Assembly: GCA_023014335.1 (NCBI GenBank)
Contig: JAECYW010000032.1
Location: 124,001 to 188,000 of the forward strand
Direction: 5' to 3'
DNA length: 64,000 nucleotides
Source: Galerina marginata
Taxonomy: Eukaryota; Basidiomycota; Agaricomycetes; Agaricales; Galerinaceae
Made by a program: the position numbers and the translations under genes. Shown in pieces: positions 11,679 to 23,799 of this stretch. The notes under the pieces are model-generated. The model searched no databases, was not told where the DNA came from, and was given only the letters and a program-made list of their open reading frames with translations. How positions within the stretch are numbered: position 1 is the first letter of the stretch; each line of letters begins with the position of its first letter.

Positions 11679-12842
11679 CAGAGAGGACATGAATGAGACG
11701 GAACCGCGCACCTGAGCTCTACCTTTCACGTTGCTGCCCATAAAGACAGTAAGAAGGCAGAAGCCGGCCGAGGCAAGTATGAGTATGCCTTCAACTTTCC
11801 TTGAGCCTGAGCTTGATCGGCTGATCACTGGCGGAGGAAATGGGTAAGCAAAATAGAATTAGGTGTTGTCCAAATTACGCACTAATCGACCGTGGCAGGC
11901 GGGCTGCCTGCCCTTCGAACTACCTCTGTCTCTCCCCCTGCCCCAGTGGCACGAAGTAATCGTCGCCCCGTAAAAAGGTCCATGGTCGCTTCAGATCCTT
12001 AAAATTTGCCGTTCGCGGCTTCCGTCAGTTGTCTGGCTTGTCTCCGCAGGCAGTCAGGTATCGTGAGCAGCCAAATAGTAAGTCCAGCAGAGATAATCGA
12101 TTGACCTGCGTTCGACACCACTGTGGTATCGGATTCCAGAGGCAGTGACGGGCGGGGGTTGGATTCCGTTGGAACTCAGTTCAGGCGGCCTTATATATTC
12201 AAAAATCACGTGCATGCTCACGCCCAAAAATTCGCCGATCGCGACGCATGCCTTGGCCAATTGGATTCTTTGACCACTCCCTCCTTCTGGCTCCATGCGC
12301 CATCGTGCAAGAACAGCTTGCAAGTTATCCTCTCGAACCCTCGCTCATGATTAGGCATAGAAACTTTGGGACTCTAATTTACGAATAACGAACACTGTGA
12401 TCCTAACCGTCTGGGGCCTATTCAGTGCACTCAAGGCACCGTTACCTCACGGATTTGCCACGCCAATTTCGAATCCATATTCAATGACATTATTGTTATT
12501 CGGATCAAGATTTGTGAACGTGGTCACCTCGCCCTGAGTTCTTCTATAAGTTTCCTATCTTATATTTTAATTGAGACGCAATTAAAAAGGTCCTAGGTCG
12601 TGTATTGTCCACTCTGTCGTTCTCATTCCCTAAGTTCTGCCCAAAGCACTAAGAAAATACAAGAAGCAAAAAAGGACAATTTTATAAGTAAACATGCAGT
12701 TCGGCAATCCCTGCCAAAACAATGATCGCCGCTATTTTTTCGGACCGAACAACCCAGTTTAAAAACAGCACGTTTTTCCAAGTCATGAACAACCTGGCTT
12801 CTTCCGTCGTCGATTACACCTCGCATCTACACCTCGCGTCTA
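11679..12842. other. Intergenic region with a segment conserved near 20.5-20.7 kb
   Basis: Sequence at about 11,840-12,060 (for example CGCACTAATCGACCGTGGC and AATTTGCCGTTCGCGG) is similar to the minus strand of 20,510-20,720, which lies downstream of the stop codon of the paralogous gene. It appears to be the 3' flank shared by the two gene copies and has no intact open frame in either. The rest (12.06-12.84 kb) shows no features beyond the upstream region of the F-box gene. Confidence 0.4.
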
Positions 12843-14516
12843 ATGATAAATCTTCAGTCCTTTCTTTCTAACAACAAACCGTTACCAGATGATCATCGTC
12901 GCATGCTCGCTTCAAGGAATCGCGAGCTTGTAGATGAACGAGCCAAGATTGACCAGGAATTGAGACAGACAGCTTACCATAACCCACGACATAATGTCCT
13001 CAGACAGAGATTGACGGAGATCTACCGCGAACTTTACGATTATCCCATTCTGCTTTCTCCAGCTCGTCGATTGCCAATCAGCATCCTGGCCGAGGTGTTC
13101 CTCCATTGCCCGAGCGCGCATCCAAATTCCCCAGAACGTAATAGAGGAGTGCTCGCGCTTTGTGGGGTTTCTTCCCTCTGGCGTAACGTAGCATTCGCCA
13201 CTCATGGCCTCTGGACATCTCTGTATCTTATCCTACCGAATTTGGACGACAGTGATTGGAGATATCGCCGAGCCTTGGACGCCGCTTCGAAGTGGATTCA
13301 ACGATCCGGCAATGCTTTGCCGCTCTCCATTCGCCTCCACATCAGAGACACTAGCTATCACGATGATACTTTCAACATGAGGTGCACCCAAGTTGTCCTC
13401 TATATTGTCACTCCAATCATGAATCGTATACGCCATCTCGACCTCGGCACTTGTTTTGACCCTCAAGTCCTTTTCCACGTCCTCAATGTCAGCACGTTCC
13501 TCAATACGCAGTCAATTACCATTCGAGGCGGAGCCCCCGACGATATCAGATACCTATCTAGCGCCAAATCCGACCGTACTGGTTCGAGTATTTGCCCCAG
13601 TCTTCGTCACTTGGTGCTCAACCGCGGCCTCCTTTCCAACACAGTATCCGATTTTCCGCTCCCATGGAACCAGCTAACGCACCTTACAGTCGAATACATT
13701 CACGACCATCTTTGGATCGAACTTCTTAGCAGCTGCATCCAATTGCAATGCGGGTCTTTCCTGTTTCACGGTGAACCTCGCAACTATAGCGGCATGGCAG
13801 ATCTACCTTTGATCGTAATACCACATCTACACGATCTCACTCTGACATTTTTACATTCAGTGAATCCCGGCGTTCTTTGCCGCTTCGACTTGCCGTCTTT
13901 AGTCACTCTAAGACTAGGCTCGTCTGTGCCAGATACCATGGGTCTTTGGGCGCTCGAAGGCAATTCTGGTAACTTCTTTTCGCAAATGAAGACCGTCCGC
14001 TATCTTGCGCTTATTAAAGAGTGGCCTATCAATATGGAGCTTTTCCATCTTTTATTGCGACGTGCACCCGATCTCATAACACTCGAGTTGAGCGTCGATG
14101 TTAATCTTAACGCTATATTCAAGGCATTAGAACACTCGAACGTCCCACTCACCGTTAGCTCCGAAGACGGCCCATGCCTTGTCCCAGGATTGCGTACGAT
14201 TGTCATTGACGTCGTAGTCTACTATGGCTACAGCGGGACACTGGCCCTAGCGTCGTTCCCAGTAAACGAACTTGCAGGGTTTATTCGATCTCGCTTCGGA
14301 CGATTACCTCAATGCCTACCGATACAGAACTGCATCATCTATATCAGTAATGTCATTCGGCACGAAAGGGATAACGCCGTCATTCAGTATTTGCGAAACG
14401 AGTTTCCACGCATGAACCCCAAGCTGAAGACCAAAGTGATGATGTGTACTATGGCGACCTATAGGGGTTGGAGGGGCCGTTTGCCAGACTATCTTAGTGG
14501 GGAGGATTACAATTAA
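12843..14516 (+). CDS. F-box domain protein
   Basis: This single-exon frame of 557 residues has a conserved basidiomycete layout. An N-terminal helical segment (residues about 15-65, rich in Arg/Glu, RNRELVDERAKIDQEL) precedes an F-box-like motif, LPISILAEVFLHCPSAH, and the companion block LALCGVSSLWRNVAFATHGLW, which corresponds to the usual 'Vc..WR.va..tp.LW' signature. The remaining 400 residues are Leu-rich and irregular (HLDLGTCF, LRHLVLNRGLL, LTHLTVEYIHD, LITLELSV), suggesting degenerate leucine-rich repeats that would bind a target. Such proteins are candidate substrate adaptors for SCF ubiquitin ligases, and mushrooms carry hundreds of them. The start at 12843 (MINLQSFLSNN) is the first ATG of the open frame. 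Nothing looks broken. Confidence 0.85.
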   Translation: MINLQSFLSNNKPLPDDHRRMLASRNRELVDERAKIDQELRQTAYHNPRHNVLRQRLTEIYRELYDYPILLSPARRLPISILAEVFLHCPSAHPNSPERNRGVLALCGVSSLWRNVAFATHGLWTSLYLILPNLDDSDWRYRRALDAASKWIQRSGNALPLSIRLHIRDTSYHDDTFNMRCTQVVLYIVTPIMNRIRHLDLGTCFDPQVLFHVLNVSTFLNTQSITIRGGAPDDIRYLSSAKSDRTGSSICPSLRHLVLNRGLLSNTVSDFPLPWNQLTHLTVEYIHDHLWIELLSSCIQLQCGSFLFHGEPRNYSGMADLPLIVIPHLHDLTLTFLHSVNPGVLCRFDLPSLVTLRLGSSVPDTMGLWALEGNSGNFFSQMKTVRYLALIKEWPINMELFHLLLRRAPDLITLELSVDVNLNAIFKALEHSNVPLTVSSEDGPCLVPGLRTIVIDVVVYYGYSGTLALASFPVNELAGFIRSRFGRLPQCLPIQNCIIYISNVIRHERDNAVIQYLRNEFPRMNPKLKTKVMMCTMATYRGWRGRLPDYLSGEDYN

Positions 14517-14849
14517 TTGCACGTTAACTTTAGGCGAGCAAGATGGTAAAGTGAGCTTCTGCTTAGAGTTCTTTCTTCCTAAATTGTCATTGTCTTCCAA
14601 GAAAGAAAAAATATCTGAAGCGTATTGTTTTGGATTCGATGTCGCGGTATCAACAGATTGGAATTAAGAAATTAATGACTCTTACCTATCAGCCGTTCAA
14701 TGGTGGCAATTTAGATCCATTGATATTTTCCTTGTATTTACCCACGATTTACCAACAAAATTTGTCTGGTTCATCGGTCAAGTCATAGGTAATTTGCACT
14801 CAAAGGTGGATTGGTAAAATTGATCGTATTCGTGAGATATGCTTTAAGG
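14517..14849. other. Gap between convergent genes
   Basis: This 333-bp stretch between the stop of the F-box gene and the stop of the minus-strand MFS gene shows no coding signal. Confidence 0.4.
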
Positions 14850-17487
14850 CTAATACTGTACACCCGTTCGCTCATAAACAACTGCGGTTGGGAACCCGTT
14901 CGTCGTGCGAAATCTCTCAATGCAAGGAGTATTTTGCCTAAAGACATTATCAGCTCCACGGCTTGGGAACTGGGAAAATAAGCACGAAAACAGAAGTAAG
15001 GCACGTACCCGGAGGTCTCTGCCCTTCCATTGTATGAGTGGGACAAAGATTAAGAATAGGCCAACTACGATTCTGCAGTTATGATTGGTGCTCAGTGTCG
15101 TCCGTTGAAAAAAAAGGAAGTATACTCACGCAGCCTCACAGCCGTATGTCTGGATAGCGCCGTGTTCCAAGGCCCATGGTACCTGGAAATAGGCGACACT
15201 AAACCCTAGATTCCAGTTCAAGCATTAGTTTCGTTCACAGAGCCCAGAAAAAAATGACCATACCGCCAAGAGTTCGTGCCAAATTAATCAAGGCGCTGAT
15301 TTCACCCTGGTGTTTCGGGAATGCGTCGTTGCAATACGCGTAGACGGCGACCGTGTTGATCATGACGGAAAACTCTGCGATTCCCCACCCCATGACCAAT
15401 GCGCCGACGCTGAGGTGTTCCTGGAAGGTTGACCCAAGCAGGACGAACCCGCAGATGTATAGCGGAATGGCAATGTAGCAAGCCCTGTTGAAAGTTATCA
15501 ATTTTATATATAGGTTTAGCATGAAATCGACTAACCAAAGACGACTCTCCGCCTCGAAGACACCGTTGTTTCTTCGAATACTGACGTTCATGATGAAATC
15601 GTTCGTATATCGTCCGACAACCTCGCCGAGGAGGACAGCGACCTACAGAAGTCATTATCCACGAAATTTCAATGCATAATTAAGCCACTCACAATCGGCG
15701 TCCCGTATCCTCCAGCTACAGCAAATGGCGTAAAGCCATAACCAAAAGGAGGCGGCGAGCCGAGGAAGACCGCATTGGTGACCTACCAATCGCTTGAGAA
15801 GACAGCTGAAAAGATCTTTGGAATTCTTACATTGATACCAATGCTAAAGCCGAAGAGCATACCCTGATTTAGAATGCGCATGAAAAACAATTTCAGCAAT
15901 CGAAAGGAGCAAACCCTCACCTCAAATATCAAAATCGCAAGCAAGTGTGGCCTCCAAACAAGGTTGAATGGGCTTGTGATAGACTGGTACCACGAGATAC
16001 GGTATTTCTGCATCCTGAGGCCAGTAATTCCGACGAGGTTTTCGATCCTTAAGCGAAGGCCTGTGCTGGTTGGCTCTGGAATAGGCTTGACCGTACGATC
16101 GTACATGCTAAATAAAGTGATCAGATTGATTTATTTTCAGCCATGATCAGAAGGGAATAAGCGCACGTCTCTTCCATCAAGAGTACAATGAGGACGACCA
16201 CAATCGCAGAATACATCGATCCAATGCCGTACGCCCACCGCCAGGAGGTGCGGGCCACGAGGAAGCCAAAGGCGAATGGAGACAAGAAGGGAGACACGAG
16301 GAATCCCATGGTCCATATATTCAACTTGGTAGGTAGGAAAGTAGAAGATCATGAGACCAAGAATGTGACAGAAACGCCGTGAGCTACCTTTCTGGCTTGA
16401 AGGTGGAACGGGAAGAGATCAGAGACGATGTACAGACCCTGTCGAATGCGCATAAGATATCGCCGGCTATCTAAGAATGGATGAACGCACCGTAACCTGT
16501 GGGGCAGTTCTGGGAAACTAGATATCAGCTTCATGCGTGGATGACAAAGACCATTTAATTTACGCAAAGAAAGCGGTTAAGCACCGCATCGCTGGAACCA
16601 ATTTATCAGCTGTTATCTCCATTTCGAGTTCAGGACATATACAGACCCGTAAATGTTTTCAGGTTTGGAGCGAATGTGCATCCTACTAGGAATCCTAGAG
16701 CCAGGAGCTTCACGAAAGCGTCGGAATAAATTCTTGAAATTGATAATTAAAACCGTTACCTGAGACCAAAATAAAACAGGCAGCCGACCCAGTCGCCTAA
16801 CCAACATAACTGCAAATATACCACCCCATCCTAAAGCCAGCCTTCAAACTTTGGAACTTCAAAGGACAATCGTAATGAATACCTAGCAAGAAAATGCTCC
16901 AACTATTTCTCAGAGTAAGAATAGCGCGGTAGACCAGGTGGACAAAAAGGCAACGCACTTTGACGTAAGATTATTTATGACCCCGGTCGTGGTATCGTAT
17001 TGTTGTGCTAAAGCAAATATAGACGCGATGCCTGGGAATCCGAGGGTTATTGGCTTAATGTTGGCTAAATACCAAGGAAACGGCTGCACTGACCAATGCC
17101 CGAATCGAAATCGGGGACTATAGCCGCGAGGGTGATGACGATGAGCTGAATAGCCTTGCGTCGGTCGCTCCAGTTCTGCGGGTCTAAAGCAGAATCCGTC
17201 GGCTGCGGCCAAAGCACCTTGGTCCCGTCCGCGGATAGCTTCAACCTCGCCGCGACAGCTTCACCTAGTTCGATTTTCGCTTCACTGAGGACAGATCGCA
17301 GTCATCGTTCAGAGACGAAGTGTTGAGTCAGACAAAGAGATGCGTACGCGGGGTCTATGATCAAGCGACCAGCTCGTTTCTCGTGGAACGAGAAGAGATC
17401 GATTTCGGAGGCGTTGGCGGTATCGTCATGACTGTTGCTCCCGGAGGACTCGAGATCGTGCTTTTCGTCGACCTTTTCTGAAGCCAT
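14850..17487 (-). CDS. Major facilitator superfamily transporter (DHA1/HOL1-like)
   Basis: Many short exons join into a full-length 12-TM transporter. The start at 17487 gives MASEKVDEKHDLES; an in-frame upstream ATG at 17553 is an alternative. The acidic cytoplasmic N-terminus leads to a block that reads in the order DPQNWSDRRKAIQLIVITLA, then GIASIFALAQQYDTTTGVIN, VRRLGRLPVLFWSQ (MFS motif A region), GLYIVSDLFPFHLQARK, then FLVSPFLSPFAFGFLVA.TSWRWAYGI. The central loop is MYDRTVKPIPEPTSTGLRLR. The C-terminal half contains WRPHLLAILIFE, PLYICGFVLLGSTFQ, GWGIAEFSVMINTVAVYAY, then CNDAFPKHQGEISALINLAR and a last exon pair with IVVGLFLIFVPLIQWKGRDL, ending at 14850. The DPQNWS start of TM1 and the final QWKGRDLR are typical of fungal HOL1/polyamine-transporter-like proteins. 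The substrate cannot be told from sequence. Confidence 0.85.
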
Positions 17488-20300
17488 CTTGGGCAAGGAT
17501 GATAGACTCGAGAGTGAACCCACATCCCCAGGTTCTTTCGCCACTAAATACACGGAAAGGTGGGATACGTTCGACTGTGTTTGGGCAAGTCTTCTCAGTA
17601 AGACCGTCCTTGCGGACTGATACCAGGGGCAGTCGTGAGATCCGGGTGATTTCGAAAGTCTCTGTGTAAGGCAGGTGTGGATTAAGCCTTCGATGGGTAC
17701 TCTGTCAAGTGGTCGTTTACTAACGTTTGGGTGTGAGAAATAATGGAGGAAAATTGTTTATCCATAGTCTCAAAGGAAAAATACTTTTCCCACGTGGGAA
17801 GACATTTGCCAAAAAGCGTTGAAGAGTATTTTTATGCAGAAAGATAATTATAGGAGCCATGGGTGTAGGGGAGCGCCTCATGTTGGTACGATTTCTCAGG
17901 GCGAAAGAGGACGCAAAAGTCAGAGTTAAATTCAAACACCACGAACCAGTTCCTCCTCCCTCACGCCGGGATTTGTCTATGGCAGAGTCTGGTGCTTGGC
18001 ATCTTGCGAAAGTGTGATTCTTTGGCACGAATTCACGTCGAATTAAGTATTTCCACGGTGTCAAAGTCGTGCCTAAGTGATCGTGACTGTCCACGCACCA
18101 TGAGGTTTATTACTTTACACATCAAAGCTGGCAGCGTGGCTAACCAAACCACCTAATCGTTTTACAATCCGCGGGATGCGATACACAAAGCGATGAGTCG
18201 GATACACAGGAATGCATGTAGGAATGAGATAAAGCCAACTATTATCTTAATTTATGCTTGACAGTATGTCTTCCAATCTTTTGGCATAAGAGATTGTTAT
18301 GACTTCAAAATTAAATCGCGGCCTTGCAGATATACTTCCTTGACGGGAAAGTGGAGGCTCATTTTTTTCTCCTTTAATAAGCCTGCGGTCCCCTTTGGCA
18401 GATCATATCACCTACACTCCGGCAGCCAGTTTAATATGTTGCTCCATTCATCAAGAAGTAGAACAGGCGAGTTTCTGATGAAGTTGTATCAATTCCTGTC
18501 GGCATCCTCAAGCAGATCCTCTCAAGGAAGCGCTGGCAGCAATAACCAAACGTTTCAAATCAAAGCCTAACGTTTTTATCATGAAAGTAAGATTATCGTA
18601 GATTCCTTAATACGTAGTATCGCTATGTATGAGAAATCCTACTGCTTCAGTGAGGTGAGTACACATCATCGTCTTTTATGTTCCAACCTATACCTAGATT
18701 CACCTTGGTACCTGAAATTGGAATTGAATGGCCGTATTCCGAAATAGCGGGACTGGATTGCAGAACGCTGGATAGGTGAGTGCATTTGTGAATTGGAAAC
18801 TCCGGCGTGGACTCCGGCGATCACTCTCCGGCGGGAAATGCGGTCCGCCCCTAAGCGCTTTCCACGCTTCTACATTGCTCTCGAGCGTTTACAGCCTCCC
18901 CAAGCATCGATACTCTACTCTACGCAAAGCCGCATTGTCTAACCTTTTCCAGTGGCTGTTGTCTCTTATCGCCGTTTAGGAGCACTTCTACAGGTATCTA
19001 CACGAGAACATGTCAAACCAAATAACCTTCCAGAGCCATTGTGGAAGTACGCGACGGTCACTATGTCAGCCACTTACTACGACAAAGCCTCGTAATCGCC
19101 TAAACTAAGTACGCCTTTTGTATAGTTTCGGAGGGATGTTATGACTTTGTCAGCCTCCCGCAGACGTTTGCGCTCGTTGAGGTCTGTACCCATCTTCTCC
19201 TCGGTAGTCAATATTTAATCCTCATCTCTTGTAAAATATGGCCTGTATAGTAGCATTATTAGTCTAATCCATGGTGTTGTTTCTCTTATATACATTGATG
19301 CTTTGTTCGGCAGTGTTTTTTTTTGCTCACTCAGCGGCCTCTTCATCTATTTATCGCGATCTCCTTTAGATCTAACTTTGAAACACATTTACTTACCTAA
19401 GGAACCTTAGCAGCCAAATACTAAATGACTACTAAGTAGTAGTAGTTCTCTTAGCTCAGGGTATTGTGGCAGAATCTACACAAGTGCAGGCGAAAGGCTG
19501 TAAAGGGACATAGGCACGCAGGTTCACGCGACGTTGACGCGACGCGTATAGGTCACGTTTCTGTTGAGTGCCGGAGTCACGCCACTTACGATCGCCGTAG
19601 TCAAACGCCGGAGTTTCCAAATCCCAAACTTACTGGGATAGGTCCGTTCTCTGGTTCCGCAGATCGTAGCCGTCTGTGAAATTGCATTCTCCTTGATCCT
19701 CGAGCGATAGGCTGAGTTCCCACATCACCAACAATCAGTGCATGCTTTCCACACTTGTGTGGTAGTCATTCCCTGAGGAGCGGGCGATGACAGGGTAAGC
19801 ATATTAACCCTGGAAAAGATCGTTCGCTGAGTACTATTCTGGATCTTCCCTTTTTCCGCGCTTATTATCTGTGGGAAAAAAAAGAGACCGAAAATAGTAG
19901 CGAATGAGTTTGTGCTCTGCATGTCCAGTACCTCTCCCGTCTCACCTTCGCCTGCAGGCCGTGACGTCAAGAAGTTTTGGAGTTTCGTAATCCAGTGAGC
20001 TAAAGATACCAGAGTTTTCAGATTACCCATCCCTTGCCGAGATTATTGGGCGCTACCCTTCATAAAAAAGCAGGTATATTCGGTGCGCGCTAAGTCAGTG
20101 TTCAAAAGTGTCCGTGAAATCAATTCTATTGATATAATTATTGCAGACTGGGTTGACCTGGTCGGAATTTGGAAAGGTCCTAAGAGCTCGGTTAATTATA
20201 AATTGGATATCGAAGTAAAGACTCAAATCAAAAATTCCTTTTCTATGTACCCAAGTCTCGGAGGCGCGTAGAGCAGGCGCCCCACCAGGCAAGTAGAGCA
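17488..20300. other. Gene-poor stretch, upstream of the MFS gene and beyond
   Basis: No gene could be supported. Short frames at 18,340-18,570 and 18,776-18,979 lack recognisable domains. The region holds several copies of ACTCCGGC (18,416; 18,799; 18,811) and its complement GCCGGAGT (19,570; 19,607). Confidence 0.35.
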
Positions 20301-20840
20301 GTAGTTACTAGTTAGGACCAAGCAGCGCTTTGGCAGCGCTTTATGAGTCCCTGCAAGCACGTGCAGTCATGGCGCATCAATTGATGCCATATTTGTCAGC
20401 CCCGCCATCCCCGTCCGAATCTACATTACAACGTCACCCTAGGATTGTGGAAACCGACTCGATCGACTTTCTCCTCAGGCCTCAGGCCTCACCTATCGAC
20501 TCAGTATTCACGATACATAACTGACGGCGAAGAAAAGCCAGACAACTGACGAGAACGCGAACGGCAAATTTGGAAGAGTTTTGAAGCGACGGTGCGAGTG
20601 TGGCCACGTCGTGCCTTCAGGGTAGGGACAGAGGCAGTTAGAAGTACAGGCATCCAGCTGGCCGCGGTCGAATAGTGCGCAATTTGGACACAGGGTAGTT
20701 CTGCTTTGCTCAGGACTCAGCTTCAAGTTCCAGTCATCAAGGCATCTTCGTATGGCCTCTGTCTTTGCTGCCCGTCTTTCTGGTTAGGCGCCAACTCGAA
20801 TTGTAGTGCTCAGCTGCGTGGTTCCGTGTCATCTATACCC
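20301..20840. other. 3' flank of membrane-protein gene, similar to 11.84-12.06 kb
   Basis: The minus strand from about 20,720 to 20,510 resembles plus-strand 11,840-12,060 (shared GTCCAAATT..GCGCACTA.TCGACCG and TTTGCCGTTCGCG). It contains an open frame of 72 residues on the minus strand, but the corresponding frame is not kept in the other copy, so I do not call a gene. Confidence 0.4.
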
Positions 20841-22280
20841 TTACTGACTGATGTTGTTTGTCGTAGGTTGCTGAGGAGCTAGAATGTCGTTTATCATCCG
20901 CCAATCACCGTCGAAGAAAACGAAGGGACGATCAGATGCCTGAGCGGACCAGCTCGAACCAGTTGTGGGGGAAGATTGTGTGGTGACGTCGATGCCGACA
21001 GGTAACCTCAGCGATAGTCGCAGTTGGCTTGAAGGTGTCAGCGCATATGATTCGTTTTTTCCTTTATGATTTACAATTTCAGGCTGACCTGTTTTTTTAG
21101 TCATATAAAACATCAGTAAAAAGGCGTGTCGCTTACTCGAGTATGTCTGATCCCGGTGCGTACAAAGATCGATGATCTGGGGGGTATACCTTCGAGGTAG
21201 TTCACCATAACATACTTCCTTCCACCCTATCCTTCCAGTGGCATAGCTTACTGATGTGATGATCGCTATGTACCCAAAGACGATGAGAAGAATCATATTG
21301 ATTATCATTATGTATTTCTGTACGCAAACACACCCATCGATGATGTTCCAAAGGAAAAAAAAAGACCTCAAAAGATTGATGGCGCCGCCTATTCCGCGGG
21401 GGTGCTAATCAAAGGAGTCTTAGAGAGTTTCGAAGGCCAATAATGTACAGAACCAAAAACAGCATCAACTAAAAACATACAAATGCTGTGAGTAAGGAGA
21501 GGTCGTGTGCGCACAGTTGGCTAACGAGCGCAGTATTCATGGATGGGATTTGTCGTGTGGCTTTTGAAAGAGCCGCTGCGGAGGGAAGTATCTGGATTGC
21601 CTTCGAATTCCCGGGTTAGAGGTTCGCAAACCCGAGCACACTGAATTTTCTCTGGCATTGTGGAAAATCGCCCTTCGCAGAAGTTCAGTATTGTCATCAA
21701 AGCTCATCAACAGGAATAAATGTTGCCACCTTCGAGATGTAGTCAAGCAAGTTCAGCGCAGGCGTCTACCGCTTACCATTGTGGGATCGAAGTACCGTCA
21801 GTTCGACTTCAAGCCAAAGCATACAATAATAGCAGCTTCGTCGAATAGCAGGCTCCGAGGATATTGGAAGAATCAATCGGTAACATCATCCAGCTCCATC
21901 AAGGCGTGTCCCGACTGCCACCTCCTTGCGGAAATCAGACCAGCACGATTCCCGACGGGGGTTTATCCAATAGAACAGCCGCAACGAATCACATATGTAA
22001 GAGCGCAGCCACGAAGCGTCTGGCCTATACTCCCACACCAGCTCAGATGATTTACAGGATCGCCTAGCCACTTGGTCGTCGGCAGCGGGGATACGGGACG
22101 ATATAACAGAACACATAATGTGGGCTCCAACCGCCACGGGAATGGGTATCCCCAAGCTTGAATTTGGGCTGAAGGACGAAGCTTCGATGAAGAGGCAAGA
22201 AGGAAGCTTAGAAAGGTGGCTAGAGCTGGGGCGGACTGAGAGCGACTGCCTGCGTGCGACACGGTGCGAGCCGAATGCAA
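20841..22280 (-). CDS. Unidentified membrane protein gene, possibly decayed upstream
   Basis: The 3' exons are clear. A hydrophobic segment LMLFLVLYIIGL (near 21.45 kb), a second one IIDGCVCVQKYIMIINMILL with IVFGYIAIITSVSYATG, then RIGWKEVCYGELPRRYTPQI and a short intron ending ACAG lead to QPEIVNHKGKNESYALTPSS. A Ser/Thr-rich tail ends NDILAPQQPTTNNISQ-stop at 20841. Upstream, 21.57-22.16 kb matches 24.82-25.5 kb at low level (CALTYVIRCGCSIG against GALTYAVCFGCSVRN, and RIPAADDQVA against QVPAVDDQVA), but frames shift between blocks and stops occur, so the 5' part may be degenerate. I do not recognise the family. Membrane location is inferred from the hydrophobic segments. Confidence 0.4.
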
Positions 22281-23799
22281 ACTGGGCCTGGTGACGGAAG
22301 AGACGGCCGCGTCGCGTTCCTAAACATGTGCACTGCGAGCACGAAGCCCGGCCTAGGCCTGAGCTGAGCGCTGAGGAATGGCATGAGCATCAACAAGGCA
22401 AGAGAGGACGGAGCACCTTCTGACTGCCAGCAGAGCTCGCTCTTCCCATTCTTCCTTTAGCACGACTAAAGTACAACCAACATCCGCACTCCGCCTTCTT
22501 CACTCTTCACCTGTGCTGGCCTCGGCTCACATAGATAATCGGATATAAGGTCAAACGGACGTCTGAGCGAGAAAACAATAAGTCGTGGGACGGTGCACAG
22601 CCACTGATGGTACCTCCGAGTCAACGCCACGATCATAGTGCAGCTGCGCAATACGGTTCAATGGTTCCCGTTCAACTTTGCAACGTTCAAGGTACTTATT
22701 GCGGTCTTTAATGTTTTGCAAATTGTCACGCTTTTGACCTCTCTCATCTCTTGGTTAATTGACCCTCACACTGCTTTGAATCAGACGGCTGAGCCTGTGC
22801 TCCAGTTCTATTTGATGATGCAATTCAACAACCCCGCTCACTTCCTCCGAAGACCTCCGGTGACAATACTCCCGATTTAATTCCAATTCTAAGCTTATGA
22901 GTTGAGAAATTAGCAAATAGCCTTAACATAAAAGGTCGCAGTAATAGACAGGAGGAATGAAGGAAAGGAAAGGCGGATATATTTATTTTTGTTATCATAA
23001 CACATTTGTTGAAGTGTAGCACATTTGTAGGCCATGATTAGCCTGTTTAGTCGTCCAAAAATGAACGTTGAGCAAGTATGCTAGTTTCAGTCTCGTGCAT
23101 GAGTAAGTAGATACTTACATAGTATCCGTTCTAATCATATTCCATTCTACACTTCACAAACTGTTCCACGCTCGAATAAATTCCAATTCAAATTGAAACT
23201 ACACGACCCATCCGCAATGACTGCGTCTACCCAAGTCCCAGCGTCAGGCTAGGCCTCCTCATCATCTGTTTGAAAAGGACACTGCTCGTCTATTTCACAG
23301 TGTGCGCAATTGCCAGCCTCACAGGGCAACCAAATAGATAAATTTATAGGACTTTATCAGCAGTCCATTTGTCCTGTCACTTTGAGAAGCCGATCGTACA
23401 GCCTGCGAAGCAATCTCGAGCAAAGGTCTGGAGGAGTCATTATTGTTATCTCGGTCGATGGCCTCTTCCCCGCCTTCTCTTGTTCCCCACCCCCAGTTTT
23501 AAACGTTGATGAACCTTAAATAAAATGCTGCCAAATGTGTGACACTAACTATTCATTGGACGGAGTAAATATTAACAGAAGGACTAGTGCTCTATACTCA
23601 AGGATCCTCTCATCGAATGTTCTACGGGCTTCTGTAAAATCTCACGTATTGACGCATGCTCACACTAAACGCTACAGCGGGTCCAGGCGAGCTCGGCGTA
23701 TACTTATAAAAACACGACAGATTTCCAACAAACTACTGGCCCCACTTCCTTCTGTCCAACCTCCCTGCTATTAATATTACTCTCAATTTGTCTATCAGG
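22281..23799. other. Gene-free stretch
   Basis: No gene recognised. The last 100 bp form the probable leader of the gene starting at 23800 and include TATTAATATTACTC at 23,767-23,780. Confidence 0.35.
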
